Shown in pieces: positions 24,708 through 32,342 of a stretch of DNA of 64,000 nt. Made by a program: the position numbers and the translations under genes. The notes beneath the pieces were generated by a model. The model had not been told where the DNA came from, did not search any database, and saw nothing but the letters and a program-made list of their open reading frames with translations. Each line of letters starts with the position of its first letter. Within the stretch, counting starts at the first letter, position 1. Origin of the DNA: Pseudobdellovibrionaceae bacterium (GTDB lineage: Bacteria > Bdellovibrionota > Bdellovibrionia > Bdellovibrionales > Bdellovibrionaceae); the NCBI GenBank assembly GCA_019637955.1, contig JAHBUS010000002.1, positions 1 through 64,000 of the forward strand, read 5' to 3'.

Positions 24708-24764
24708 AGTGCAAGATGCACTAACCTGGGAGCAAAAGTCCACGAAAAAGTGCGCCTTGCACTT
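24708..24764 (-). promoter_or_regulatory. Pair of inverted repeats upstream of AAA+ gene
   Basis: AGTGCAAGATGCACT (24708-24722) and AAGTGCGCCTTGCACTT (24748-24764) share AGTGC/GCACT arms and are 40 bp apart centre to centre or close to it. They lie between the end of the sigma54 regulator gene and the start of the AAA+ gene. Likely operator sites; the distal one could also serve as a weak terminator. Confidence 0.5.
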
Positions 24765-24772
24765 CCTGCGCA

Positions 24773-26161
24773 TTAGGCCCCGGTTCCTTGGCCGAGCTTC
24801 GCTGCCTTCGACTGATTCAGCAGGTATTGCAGGTGCTGGGGCGTCACGCCGAGCCTGCGGGCCGCTTCGGTCTTGCTGCCGGAGGCTTCGATGGTTTCCA
24901 GGATGTAGGACATTTTGGCCTTGGACTTCTGCTCTTCCCATTCGGAAAGTCTCATGCTTCCGGGGGAAAATGAATCTTGATCCGAATAGAGCGCCAGGTC
25001 CAAATCTTCAGGGCGCACCAAGGGGCCTTCCGTTTGGACCAAGTGCTTTTCAACGACCGCCGCCAGCTCACGGACGTTGCCGGGCCAAGGGTACTTCTTC
25101 AGGATGTCCACCGTGCGGCTCTGGAAATAGCGGCTTGTCTGATACCGCTTGTTGTAAACTTCCGAGAAAAATGCCACAAGCGGTTCGATGTCTTCCACGC
25201 GCTCACGCAGCGGCGGGATCTCAATTTCCGCCACCTTGATTCGGTACATGAGGTCTTCACGGAAGAGCCCTTGTTTTACAAGGTCTTCGATCTTCTTGTG
25301 GCTCGCGCAAACGATTCGCACGTCGATTTTCCGTGAGAGCCTTGCCCCAATCGGCTCGACCGTTCTTTCTTGCAAAACACGCAAGAGCTTTGCCTGAAGA
25401 TCCAAGGAAAGATCTCCGATCTCATCAAGAAAGATAGTTCCCTTGTCGGCCTGAATGAATTTGCCGTCCTGATCCGCGATGGCTCCGGTGAACGAACCCT
25501 TTTTGTGCCCGAACAAGGTGGATTCAAGCAGCTCTTTGGCGATGGCCGCGCAGTTGATGGCGATGAACGGACCTTTCGCGCGTGGTGAAAGATCGTGAAG
25601 GGCGCGGGCGACCAACTCTTTGCCGGTGCCGGACTCGCCGTGAATGAGAACAGAAACGTCGCGGGCCTCCGCGATTTTTTTGGTCTTGATGGCGACTTCG
25701 GCCATGACCTGAGACTGCCCCTCCATCTTGACGGCCGCCAAGTGACGGCGATTCTCGCTTTTGTTCGTTGTCGGACGAATGGTCTTTAGCAGCTCGTCGT
25801 ACCTGTTGCAGTACATCCGCACTTTGTTCAAAAGATCCTGCGGCTCCGAACTCTTTTCGATAAACTCCACGGCTCCTGCGTGGTAGCTTCGCTTCAGAGC
25901 ATCGCGGCTATAGTCGGCTGAATACATGGCAACCTGTTGAACGGGGTTGATCTCCCGAATCAGTTGCGCCACGAAATCGCCGGAGGACTCAGGCATCTGA
26001 AAATCCAGCAGTACGAGGGCAAATTCCTCTTTCTTGACCAGCATCAGGGCTTCATCGGGAGTCTGAACCGCGCTCACGTCGTAGCCATTGATTTCTAAAT
26101 AGCCCTTGGTGGCTTTGATATTCTTCAGGTCGTCATCGACCATGAGAATCTTATACGGCAT
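24773..26161 (-). CDS. Sigma54-dependent response regulator (NtrC type)
   Basis: 462 residues from ATG 26161, preceded by AAGGAG. Receiver domain 1-115: acidic pocket VDDD, phospho-acceptor Asp53 in LLDFQMP, Lys103. Central AAA+ domain: Walker A GESGTGKE (175-182), the sigma54-contact loop GSFTGA (222-227, usually GAFTGA), Walker B GTIFLDEIGD (241-250), and an R-finger region. C-terminal Fis-type HTH (SGSKTEAARRLGVTPQHLQYLL). Its start overlaps the kinase gene by 11 bp, so the two are a cognate pair. It should activate sigma54 promoters from distant sites; the palindrome array at 30538-30825 is the obvious candidate. Confidence 0.95.
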   Translation of the reverse strand: MPYKILMVDDDLKNIKATKGYLEINGYDVSAVQTPDEALMLVKKEEFALVLLDFQMPESSGDFVAQLIREINPVQQVAMYSADYSRDALKRSYHAGAVEFIEKSSEPQDLLNKVRMYCNRYDELLKTIRPTTNKSENRRHLAAVKMEGQSQVMAEVAIKTKKIAEARDVSVLIHGESGTGKELVARALHDLSPRAKGPFIAINCAAIAKELLESTLFGHKKGSFTGAIADQDGKFIQADKGTIFLDEIGDLSLDLQAKLLRVLQERTVEPIGARLSRKIDVRIVCASHKKIEDLVKQGLFREDLMYRIKVAEIEIPPLRERVEDIEPLVAFFSEVYNKRYQTSRYFQSRTVDILKKYPWPGNVRELAAVVEKHLVQTEGPLVRPEDLDLALYSDQDSFSPGSMRLSEWEEQKSKAKMSYILETIEASGSKTEAARRLGVTPQHLQYLLNQSKAAKLGQGTGA

Positions 26162-27545
26162 GACTGCTCCTTTCCGTCCCCTCGGAGGGAACTGATACCG
26201 TGATCGTGGTCCCTTGATCCTGTCGGCTTTCGACGCTGACCGAGCCTTTTCTCTGCTCGCAGATATGCTTGACGATAAAGAGGCCAAGCCCCGTGCCGGT
26301 GGCGGGCTTGGACGTAAAATCCGGCTCGAAAATCCGATCATACAGATGCGCCGGAATGCCACACCCTTGGTCGGCAACAGAGAGAACGGAGGATTCTCCC
26401 TGCCTTTCGACTTTGACGACAATCTCCGCACCAGCATTCGAGGCATCCGCCGCATTCTCAATGAGATTCTGGAGAATGCGCGCTACTTCCGAGCGGGAAA
26501 GCGGGGCCAGGACGCCGGCCGCGGCTGATAAGCTCAACTGGATATTCTTGGCTTTGATGGATTCGTTCTTCTGAAGGGACAGGATCTCCAGGCGAGCGGC
26601 CTCGGACAGATCCAAGAGATTTTCTCGCGGTTCGTTGTCGTTAAGCGTTTTCACCTGGGACGCGATCATGGATACTTTGCGAAGCGAGGTCTTAATTTCG
26701 TTAAGCGTGTCACTGGCCGAGGGATCGACTTTCATCTGCTGTTCCAGCGTTGCGAGATATAGCTGAACTTGGGAAACCGGACTGAGTAGGTCATGTGCGA
26801 TTCCGCGAAGCACCAGCATCTTGGCCTTTTCGCTGGCCTGGCTTTCGTAGCGTTCAATCTGGGAGGTCAGGCCCTCGATGGCATCCCGAAGCGGCACAAG
26901 CTCGGAGAACGGAGCCCGTGAAAGTGGGCTTTGGCTCTTGGGATTGATCCGCAGCCGATTCGCCCATTCTTCGACTTCGGAGGCAAGTTTTTTGGATGAG
27001 GAGCGAGCAACACTCCCGAGGCCGAGCAGCATGGCCGCGTAGCCAAAAGAGAAAATAAAAAACACGATGACGACGAAGAGCCAATCAATTTGCACCGATT
27101 TCGAGAGATAAAGGTAGCCGAAAATATTTTTTTTCTTCTCGTCAAAGTAGATTGGGAAGAAAATTCGTCCGGGTCCAGTGTAGCTGTCAAAGCAAGTGAA
27201 GCCCACTGTGTCGCATGGACGAAGGGCGTTCGTGGTGATCGAAGTGGAGCGATAAATATGCTGTCGGTCCTGATTGAGAATCAAGGCATCTTCGCCATCC
27301 CTCAATCCCAAGACGTTATGAATCTGATTTTCCACCGCCTTGATGTCGCCCTCCAGAATCCGGGAGCGAAACGCCTCGGCGGTGGCGGTCGCCGATTTCT
27401 GAAGATCGGTCGCCATTTTGTAGCGGGACAGAAAGAACGTGGCCGTCACGGAAATCAGGGCCATCGCCGTGAACCCGATGACGGATTGACGGAGAATGCT
27501 CTTTTCCAGATACGATTTGATCGTGGTAACGGCCCTTTGCTTCAC
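26151..27545 (-). CDS. Transmembrane sensor histidine kinase (partner of sigma54 regulator)
   Basis: 464 residues, GTG start overlapping the solute-binding-protein stop (GTGA). Transmembrane segments at about 21-41 and 154-179 bracket a 112-residue periplasmic sensor with a close cysteine pair (Cys111, Cys118). Phospho-acceptor His251 lies in RGIAHDLLSPVSQVQLY; the ATPase domain has the N-box LQNLIENAADAS (358-369), G1 DQGCGIP (392-398) and G2 TGTGLGL (416-422). The coupling to a periplasmic peptide-type binding protein upstream and the sigma54 regulator downstream suggests that the loaded binding protein is sensed by the periplasmic loop. That step is inference. Confidence 0.94.
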   Translation of the reverse strand: MKQRAVTTIKSYLEKSILRQSVIGFTAMALISVTATFFLSRYKMATDLQKSATATAEAFRSRILEGDIKAVENQIHNVLGLRDGEDALILNQDRQHIYRSTSITTNALRPCDTVGFTCFDSYTGPGRIFFPIYFDEKKKNIFGYLYLSKSVQIDWLFVVIVFFIFSFGYAAMLLGLGSVARSSSKKLASEVEEWANRLRINPKSQSPLSRAPFSELVPLRDAIEGLTSQIERYESQASEKAKMLVLRGIAHDLLSPVSQVQLYLATLEQQMKVDPSASDTLNEIKTSLRKVSMIASQVKTLNDNEPRENLLDLSEAARLEILSLQKNESIKAKNIQLSLSAAAGVLAPLSRSEVARILQNLIENAADASNAGAEIVVKVERQGESSVLSVADQGCGIPAHLYDRIFEPDFTSKPATGTGLGLFIVKHICEQRKGSVSVESRQDQGTTITVSVPSEGTERSSHAV

Positions 27546-29032
27546 TTGAACCTGACTTTCGAGAAGGAGATGGTTTCATCCGTCGTCGGCACCTGGGAAA
27601 GATCAATTCCCTCCTTGGCAATGACAATGGTTGAATAGTGGAAAAGCGGCAGTAAAGACCCTTCTCGGGTGGCTTCTGTGAAGATGCGGCGATACTCCAG
27701 ATTGCGCTCCAGGTGATCGGGCTTCAGTCGCGCATTCTTGACCCTGGCTTGGAAATCTTTCGATCCCTCGCCCGCGTTGGGAATGATCGGCGGAGTCAGG
27801 CCGAAGAAGAAACCCATCGCGCCTTCCACATTGGGGTCATTGACCGGAAGCGAGCCCGCGACGAAATCAAAGTTGCCTGCGGCGCGAGTCTTCTCGAAAT
27901 CAGCGAGCGACACCAGCTTGAACGTGGGTTCGATGCCGGTCAGCTTCTTGATCGTGCTGCGGATATTCCGTTGCAGGATCTCGCTCATCCGGGACTCGGC
28001 GGCCAGAATCTCTAGCGGCTTCTTGCGGAATACCTCTGGCAGTTTGGCTTCTGAACCCGCTTTCGAGAATTCAGGATCGAACAGAACATACCCTTGCGGG
28101 AAAAACTGCTCCGTCAAATTGAAGCCCGCAAGCCCCTTGGTGATCGTGGCGCGGTCGAGGTGTTGGGCCAAATATCGGAAAAGCGACCGGCCGTCTTCAT
28201 TGGCTTGCCGGGGGCCAGGCGCAAAGAAGAACACTTTGTCGAGGTTGCGATGACAGATTTCGTACTTTGCCTTTTTGAACTTTTCACTGATTTCCGAAGG
28301 AAGCAGTGACGATGAGCCCAGAAGATTCGCCCATGAATCTTTGAGGAAGGATTCTTGAACTTCATCTCCGGCGGGCGGGCGGCGGATATGCACGGACTTC
28401 GGCATATTGGGCTGCGCGAAGATCCAGAGCTTGTTCATGGAGAGCTCAATTTCCGATTCGGAAACCGATTTCAGCGTGAAGGGGCCGGTGGTCGTCGCCA
28501 GATCCAGTGAGTCTCCTTCCTTCACGCGAACGATGCCGTACATCGGTTCCGTGAGTTTCTTCACGACTCCGCTTGTGGCCGCCGCGACGTTCAGTTTGAA
28601 TACCAGCGTCGCGGCGTCCTTCGCTTCAATCGCGGTTACATAGTCATAGAGGGTCTTCAGCGAATCACCGTGAACTCGCTTTGCGCGGAGCAGGCTTTTT
28701 ACGACCTGCTCCGCCGTGACCGCACTTCCATCGGACCATTTGGAGGCCACTCCGATCTTGAATGTGATCTCCTTTTCTCCGGTGACACTCCAGGATTCGG
28801 CGAGGCCGGAGACAAGTTCTCGCGTCTTGCTCCAGCCAACGAGCGTTGTGCCAAGAGCATAGGACAAATCAAGATCAACCAATGTGTGTACTTTCGCGGG
28901 ATCAACCGGGAGCGTAAACGACATATAGGTTTTCACGATGTTCGAGTTCTCTTTTGACATGACATTCTCCCCCGGCAAGATGCCGGCTACAAACAACAAG
29001 AGCGAAATGCAGAGTGGCTTCCACGTTTTCAT
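27542..29032 (-). CDS. Orphan peptide-type extracellular solute-binding protein (SBP_bac_5)
   Basis: 496 residues with a Sec signal peptide (MKTWKPLCISLLLFVAGILPG). The body has the family-5 pattern: YALGTTLVGWSKTRELVSGLAESWSV, FKIGVASKWSDGSAVTAEQVVKSLLRA, and later LDRATITKGLAGFNLTEQFFPQGYV. Relatives such as OppA and DppA bind peptides for ABC import. No permease or ATPase gene is nearby, so uptake is unlikely to be its only job. It overlaps the kinase gene by 4 bp and follows the 100-aa exported protein by 1 bp. In enterococcal conjugation a related binding protein (PrgZ/TraC) captures a peptide pheromone; a sensing role here is inferred by analogy. Confidence 0.87.
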   Translation of the reverse strand: MKTWKPLCISLLLFVAGILPGENVMSKENSNIVKTYMSFTLPVDPAKVHTLVDLDLSYALGTTLVGWSKTRELVSGLAESWSVTGEKEITFKIGVASKWSDGSAVTAEQVVKSLLRAKRVHGDSLKTLYDYVTAIEAKDAATLVFKLNVAAATSGVVKKLTEPMYGIVRVKEGDSLDLATTTGPFTLKSVSESEIELSMNKLWIFAQPNMPKSVHIRRPPAGDEVQESFLKDSWANLLGSSSLLPSEISEKFKKAKYEICHRNLDKVFFFAPGPRQANEDGRSLFRYLAQHLDRATITKGLAGFNLTEQFFPQGYVLFDPEFSKAGSEAKLPEVFRKKPLEILAAESRMSEILQRNIRSTIKKLTGIEPTFKLVSLADFEKTRAAGNFDFVAGSLPVNDPNVEGAMGFFFGLTPPIIPNAGEGSKDFQARVKNARLKPDHLERNLEYRRIFTEATREGSLLPLFHYSTIVIAKEGIDLSQVPTTDETISFSKVRFK

Positions 29033-29033
29033 T

Positions 29034-29336
29034 TTAGTACGGAGCCGTCCAGCAACTCGGTTCGCTTACGGATTCCAGTCCAGCGGAGTTTTTTCCCCGG
29101 AGAACCAGATTTCCACTTTCATCCACGCCAAGAATAACTGATTCCCAGTCGATACGCACGGCCCTCTCTAGGTCGCGGATCAGTTGTTCGTAGCGGGCGC
29201 GTTCATTCGTGGAAAGTCGCTCCAAGGGAGTGAACTTCCCGTTCGGAATGATCGGGACTTGCGCTTTGGCCGCGTGGCCCATCCCCAGCAAAGCAGCGGC
29301 GACCAGGAGCCCCAACTTAGGTTTTGCGTTTTTCAT
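29034..29336 (-). CDS. Small exported protein between YcaO and solute-binding protein
   Basis: 100 residues from ATG 29336, placed after GGGGGAAAG. A clear Sec signal peptide (MKNAKPKLGLLVAAALLGMGHAAKA) ends at a likely AKA cleavage site. The mature part of about 75 residues is charged and helical in the middle (LSTNERARYEQLIRDLERA), then a DESGNLVLRG hairpin, and ends SVSEPSCWTAPY with its only cysteine five residues before the last. I recognise no family. Sandwiched 14 bp after a YcaO gene and 1 bp before a peptide-binding-protein gene, it is a candidate precursor or substrate of the pathway. The Sec signal is unlike typical RiPP leaders, which argues for caution. Confidence 0.72.
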   Translation of the reverse strand: MKNAKPKLGLLVAAALLGMGHAAKAQVPIIPNGKFTPLERLSTNERARYEQLIRDLERAVRIDWESVILGVDESGNLVLRGKNSAGLESVSEPSCWTAPY

Positions 29337-29350
29337 ATACTTTCCCCCTT

Positions 29351-30379
29351 TCAGGAAACGATATGCGGTTGAGTATTTAGAGTCCGTTCCTTCATGGAGA
29401 CAGAAAAGTTCCTCTTCTCTGCCTGTTTCAAAACTTTTTGAATGTCGATGCTTCCCCATGCCAGTTCAAAAGCTCTTTCGTGAGTTGCAAATCCAGCGAC
29501 AACCGGATGTCCCAGGGCTTGGTGAAACTTGAAATCAGACGTTTCTGACTGGAGAAGATCGAGTCGGTCGTTCCAGAACTGCTCGGCTTCAAGCCAGGAT
29601 GTCGCGGGGCCAAACATCCATGTAGGAAATAGTTCGTGATACGCGTAGTAAACCGTGTGAGCACCCGGCTGCACTCGAACTCCTTCTTCGCGCCGTAGAA
29701 GAGCTTGCGAGTCATTCCAAAATGAGCGGCGTAGGGCATGATGGGCGGCCCGGCAGGTTTCGGCAAGAGCTGATTCAATACTTTCCTGTAAGTCCACCTT
29801 CGTCGAGTGGCCGGAGACTCCGTAACCGGCGGCATTCAGAAAGAGGCAGGTTATCGAGGGACCAAGGCCCTCGGTGGAAATCAGGAGCTTCATTTCAGGA
29901 AATTCGGATTGCGATAGCTCAGTCCGCGACCAATGCAAGATAGACTGCGGCCATTCGCTCGGCGTGATTTCGAGAAACGGAACCGACAGATACCATTGAG
30001 CAAGGACGGCATCGCGCTCAACCAACTCAAGAATCGCTCCGGTTCTTGCTTGCGGCAGGGTCTCATGCGCCGCCCAGCCATTGCTCGTTCCTGGAATTCC
30101 GTGGTTCAGCTCCTTGTGCCAGCGCATCAGGCTCGCACGTTCGATCAACTCCATGATCGCTTTCGTCATGGCAAGATCCTCTGTTTCGGCCTCTCCACAA
30201 GACCGAATCTCTATGTCGTTCAGGGATGCTTCGATATTGACGATGAACTTGGAGAATCGAAAGCCCGCTGGCCGAGTGCCGCGAGAAACGCGCACGTCTC
30301 TAAACCCGAACGGGAGCGACTTCCACCAGGGAGCAGCGGTATCGCTTTGAGAATTTAGAATGGCGTTATCTAATCGCAT
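29351..30379 (-). CDS. YcaO-domain protein 1
   Basis: 342 residues from ATG 30379 (AAGGA upstream; a GTG-type start at 30424 is possible). YcaO proteins use ATP to activate peptide backbone amides, making azolines, thioamides or macroamidines. Hallmark motifs are present: KAIMELIERASLMRW (first ExxER), ARTGAILELVERDAVLAQWY (second ERDA, ATP/Mg site) and LQESIESALAETCRAAHHALRR. The proline-rich C-terminus of azoline-forming enzymes is absent, and no E1-like or dehydrogenase partner is nearby, so a classical thiazole/oxazole pathway is unlikely. It is the first gene of the operon driven by the sigma54-like promoter at 30440-30455. Confidence 0.9.
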   Translation of the reverse strand: MRLDNAILNSQSDTAAPWWKSLPFGFRDVRVSRGTRPAGFRFSKFIVNIEASLNDIEIRSCGEAETEDLAMTKAIMELIERASLMRWHKELNHGIPGTSNGWAAHETLPQARTGAILELVERDAVLAQWYLSVPFLEITPSEWPQSILHWSRTELSQSEFPEMKLLISTEGLGPSITCLFLNAAGYGVSGHSTKVDLQESIESALAETCRAAHHALRRSFWNDSQALLRREEGVRVQPGAHTVYYAYHELFPTWMFGPATSWLEAEQFWNDRLDLLQSETSDFKFHQALGHPVVAGFATHERAFELAWGSIDIQKVLKQAEKRNFSVSMKERTLNTQPHIVS

Positions 30380-30439
30380 GAAGTACCAATCCTTCTTATT
30401 TATTGATCGCCTTGCTTCAGGCACTCGGGTTTCCCTATA

Positions 30440-30455
30440 AGCAAGGAAGAGGCCA
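30440..30455 (-). promoter_or_regulatory. Sigma54 (-24/-12) promoter for YcaO operon
   Basis: On the minus strand the sequence reads TGGCCTCTTCCTTGCT (30455 to 30440). The invariant GG and GC are separated by the required 10 bp, and the TTGCT box is perfect. Transcription would begin near 30429, 50 bp before the chosen YcaO start. The operon encodes a sigma54-dependent regulator, so this would be autogenous control. Confidence 0.72.
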
Positions 30456-30537
30456 AAGCGTAAAAGTGCTAAAAACCTGGGTTTTACGTCGAAAAACTGT
30501 GTTTCCGGTGTCCCGAGTGCATTTGGTGGTGCGAAAA

Positions 30538-30825
30538 TTCAGGATTCCTGAATCGACCTGTTCAGCACAAGCCCGAGCATAAACAATAAACACATGATTT
30601 ATTTTAACTTTCCCCTCTAAAAATGACTGGTGCCACAAATTCAGGAATCCTGAATTACCATATATTTTTTATATACTGAGTGTCTGCGAGCGCACACGAG
30701 GCTGTTGTTTCGATGACAAATTCAGAATTTCTGAAGGGCTTCAGGTTTCCTGAATGTCCGCGCAAACCGTTGATTTCAAACTCGTAGTTTATTGTTTAGC
30801 CAATTCGCTATTCAGATTTTCTGAA
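30538..30825. promoter_or_regulatory. Five copies of a 15-bp palindrome: probable enhancer sites
   Basis: TTCAGGATTCCTGAA (30538-30552), TTCAGGAATCCTGAA (30640-30654), TTCAGAATTTCTGAA (30721-30735), TTCAGGTTTCCTGAA (30740-30754) and TTCAGATTTTCTGAA (30811-30825). All have identical TTCAG/CTGAA arms. Centres are 102, 81, 19 and 71 bp apart. The outermost copies lie about 115 bp upstream of the two inferred transcription starts, one on each side, the normal distance for sigma54 activator sites. The rest of the 0.55-kb divergent region 30425-30976 is AT-rich and holds no gene. Confidence 0.82.
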
Positions 30826-30905
30826 CTGAATCCGGGCTCTTCGAGAGCGCGAAAAATCCAATTTGTCTTTTCGCTTCTGAGGCTTAGGTCACTTCAACGT
30901 TTTTC

Positions 30906-30920
30906 TGGCATCGCCTTGCA
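30906..30920 (+). promoter_or_regulatory. Sigma54-like promoter for T4SS-1 operon (non-ideal spacing)
   Basis: TGGCATCGCCTTGCA has both conserved boxes (TGGCA and TTGCA) but only 9 bp between GG and GC where 10 is the rule, so activity is uncertain. It lies 57 bp before the first T4SS-operon gene and about 100 bp downstream of the nearest palindrome. A sequencing or counting-sensitive one-base change would make it canonical. Confidence 0.45.
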
Positions 30921-30976
30921 CTTTTAGAAGGTGAAAGGCCGCTCATTCCAGCGGGCCTACTGGAAAGGAAAACGAA

Positions 30977-31201
30977 ATGTCCAAGTCCTATTTCACCCAA
31001 TGCCCTCGCTGCGGCACTCGCAGTTACGAACAGCTCCCCACCCACGGCCACTGCATCGAATGCCTCTACTCAAACGACCTCGCTCCACAGGGCGACAAGC
31101 GCGACTTCCTCACTCTGCGGGAAGCCGAGGCGCTGATCGAGCCGTCCGAAATTCATCAAATGCGAAGAGATCAAAAAAAGATTTCGGGAGCGGCGTCGTG
31201 A
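30977..31201 (+). CDS. Small zinc-ribbon protein heading T4SS-1 operon
   Basis: 74 residues; ATG follows GGAAAGGAAAACGAA. The N-terminal half has QCPRCGTRSYEQLPTHGHCIECLY, two CxxC pairs forming a zinc ribbon; the C-terminal half is charged (LTLREAEALIEPSEIHQMRR). The second T4SS operon also begins with a zinc-ribbon gene (60911-61222), so this position is conserved. A regulatory or nucleic-acid-binding role is plausible. Its stop overlaps the next small gene (GTGA). Confidence 0.72.
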   Translation: MSKSYFTQCPRCGTRSYEQLPTHGHCIECLYSNDLAPQGDKRDFLTLREAEALIEPSEIHQMRRDQKKISGAAS

Positions 31202-31353
31202 TCTGCCGAAGCACGAAATCCGCCATCAGAAATTCCTGGATCTGGCTCTGCCGCCAATGGGCCGAAGCCGAGGAAATTCAGCAGCGAATTGATACTGAAC
31301 GTCTCAAGGCCCAAGAGCGTTACGGCTCCGGTTTTCCGTCTCGCTGGATCTAA
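31198..31353 (+). CDS. Small protein, function unknown
   Basis: 51 residues from a GTG overlapping the preceding stop; GGGAG lies upstream. It is rich in Arg, Trp and Gln (SWIWLCRQWAEAEEIQQRID). No family recognised. It is accepted because coupling, ribosome-binding sequence and strand fit the operon; a chance frame remains possible. Confidence 0.42.
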   Translation: MICRSTKSAIRNSWIWLCRQWAEAEEIQQRIDTERLKAQERYGSGFPSRWI

Positions 31354-31387
31354 GGAGTCCAAACACAAACGAACGAATGGGGGTTCA

Positions 31388-31624
31388 ATGAGAAATTCCG
31401 AAACGACTTTGCGAAAGAACGACTGCGGGCGCTGGGAAGTCGGCATCCACGAACTGACTTCGGGAAGCGTCGTTGAAATCAAAATCGACGGTCACTGGAT
31501 CTGCGGCGTCATCGAGCACTGGCACGACAACTACTACTGGTTCAGCCGCCGCGATGGTGTTCCCGTCGTTCTTCACTCCGGCATTTATGCTCGTCTCCCA
31601 AACTCGACCGAAAGGAGGTTCTGA
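31388..31624 (+). CDS. DUF5348-like small protein
   Basis: 78 residues from ATG 31388, after a G-run. The sequence CGRWEVGIHELTSGSVVEIKIDGHWICGVIEH ... YYWFSRRDGVPVVLHSGIYARLP fits the small all-beta DUF5348 family often found in conjugative elements (W-E-V, L-x-S-G, D-G-x-W-I, G-x-x-A-R-L). Function unknown. It lies in the leader part of the T4SS-1 operon. Confidence 0.65.
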   Translation: MRNSETTLRKNDCGRWEVGIHELTSGSVVEIKIDGHWICGVIEHWHDNYYWFSRRDGVPVVLHSGIYARLPNSTERRF

Positions 31625-31686
31625 AAACTTAGTTGAGAACCAATGAGGGACCTTGAGGGTTCATTGTTTCAAATACGGAGTTCAAT

Positions 31687-32040
31687 TTGTCAGAAAATAA
31701 AATCGAACAAAAGCAAAAATCGGAAAGGCTGAATCTCTACTGGCTGTGCGGCCAGACGGGACGAAAACACCCCGCCGGGGTCGCGTTCTTCAATGAAGAA
31801 CAAGGCGACTATCGGCTGAAGATCGACGTGATGCCCGACGATAAGACGTTTTTTCTGAAAACGATCTCATCGAGCGATGACGTGACTTACTACCGCGTGG
31901 AAGCGGCCGTGAAAAAGGCCGGGCGCGTGGTTCACAGGGCGGAAGTCGGCTCCGGCTACGCCAAGAAGGAAGATCCCACCATCTACATGGACATCGGCCC
32001 GTTCTCGCGGACCCTCGTTCTTGAGCAACAACAGGCTTGA
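31687..32040 (+). CDS. Conserved T4SS-operon protein upstream of pilin
   Basis: 117 residues from a TTG preceded by CGGAG. A beta-rich protein: LYWLCGQTGRKHPAGVAFFNEEQGDYRLKIDVMPDDKTFFLK. I recognise no family. The gene at 59896-60324 occupies a comparable place upstream of virB2 in the other T4SS, but I see no clear sequence similarity. Its stop overlaps the pilin start (TTGA). Confidence 0.6.
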   Translation: MSENKIEQKQKSERLNLYWLCGQTGRKHPAGVAFFNEEQGDYRLKIDVMPDDKTFFLKTISSSDDVTYYRVEAAVKKAGRVVHRAEVGSGYAKKEDPTIYMDIGPFSRTLVLEQQQA

Positions 32041-32342
32041 AACAGGATCGTTTTCTGATGGTTCTCTTCGCGGGTTTTGCCGTTCTCATGGTGCTCTGCC
32101 CGGAACTCGCGCTTGCGCAGTTCTCGGGTGGTGCCTTGGAAAGCAAAGTCAACGGAGTGACGAGCGGACTTATCAACTTTCTCTTGCCCGCCGCGAGCGT
32201 GATCGGACTGATTTACAGTGCGATCCTCGCCGCGACCGGCGACGCCTCGGCGAAAGCCAGGATGACCACCATCGCAATCTGTAGCGTGGTTGGAATGCTG
32301 GCTCCTCTCATCATTCGCTGGCTGCAAGGGATGGTGAACTGA
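32037..32342 (+). CDS. virB2: VirB2-like pilin precursor (T4SS-1)
   Basis: 101 residues, TTG start coupled to the preceding stop. A long signal peptide ends at LALAQ, followed by two hydrophobic helices (SGLINFLLPAASVIGLIYSAILAAT and TIAICSVVGMLAPLIIRWL) separated by a short polar loop. That is the VirB2/TrbC cyclic-or-linear pilin layout: it would form the conjugative pilus. It is followed directly by virB3 (TGATG overlap). Confidence 0.87.
   Translation: MKQDRFLMVLFAGFAVLMVLCPELALAQFSGGALESKVNGVTSGLINFLLPAASVIGLIYSAILAATGDASAKARMTTIAICSVVGMLAPLIIRWLQGMVN

Noticed and set aside
27542-29032. Peptide ABC importer operon
   Set aside because: No permease or ATPase gene lies on either side of the binding protein.
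29351-30379. Classical azole/azoline (TOMM) RiPP pathway
   Set aside because: No E1-like or F-type partner, dehydrogenase or dedicated exporter is present, and YcaO-1 lacks the proline-rich C-terminus.
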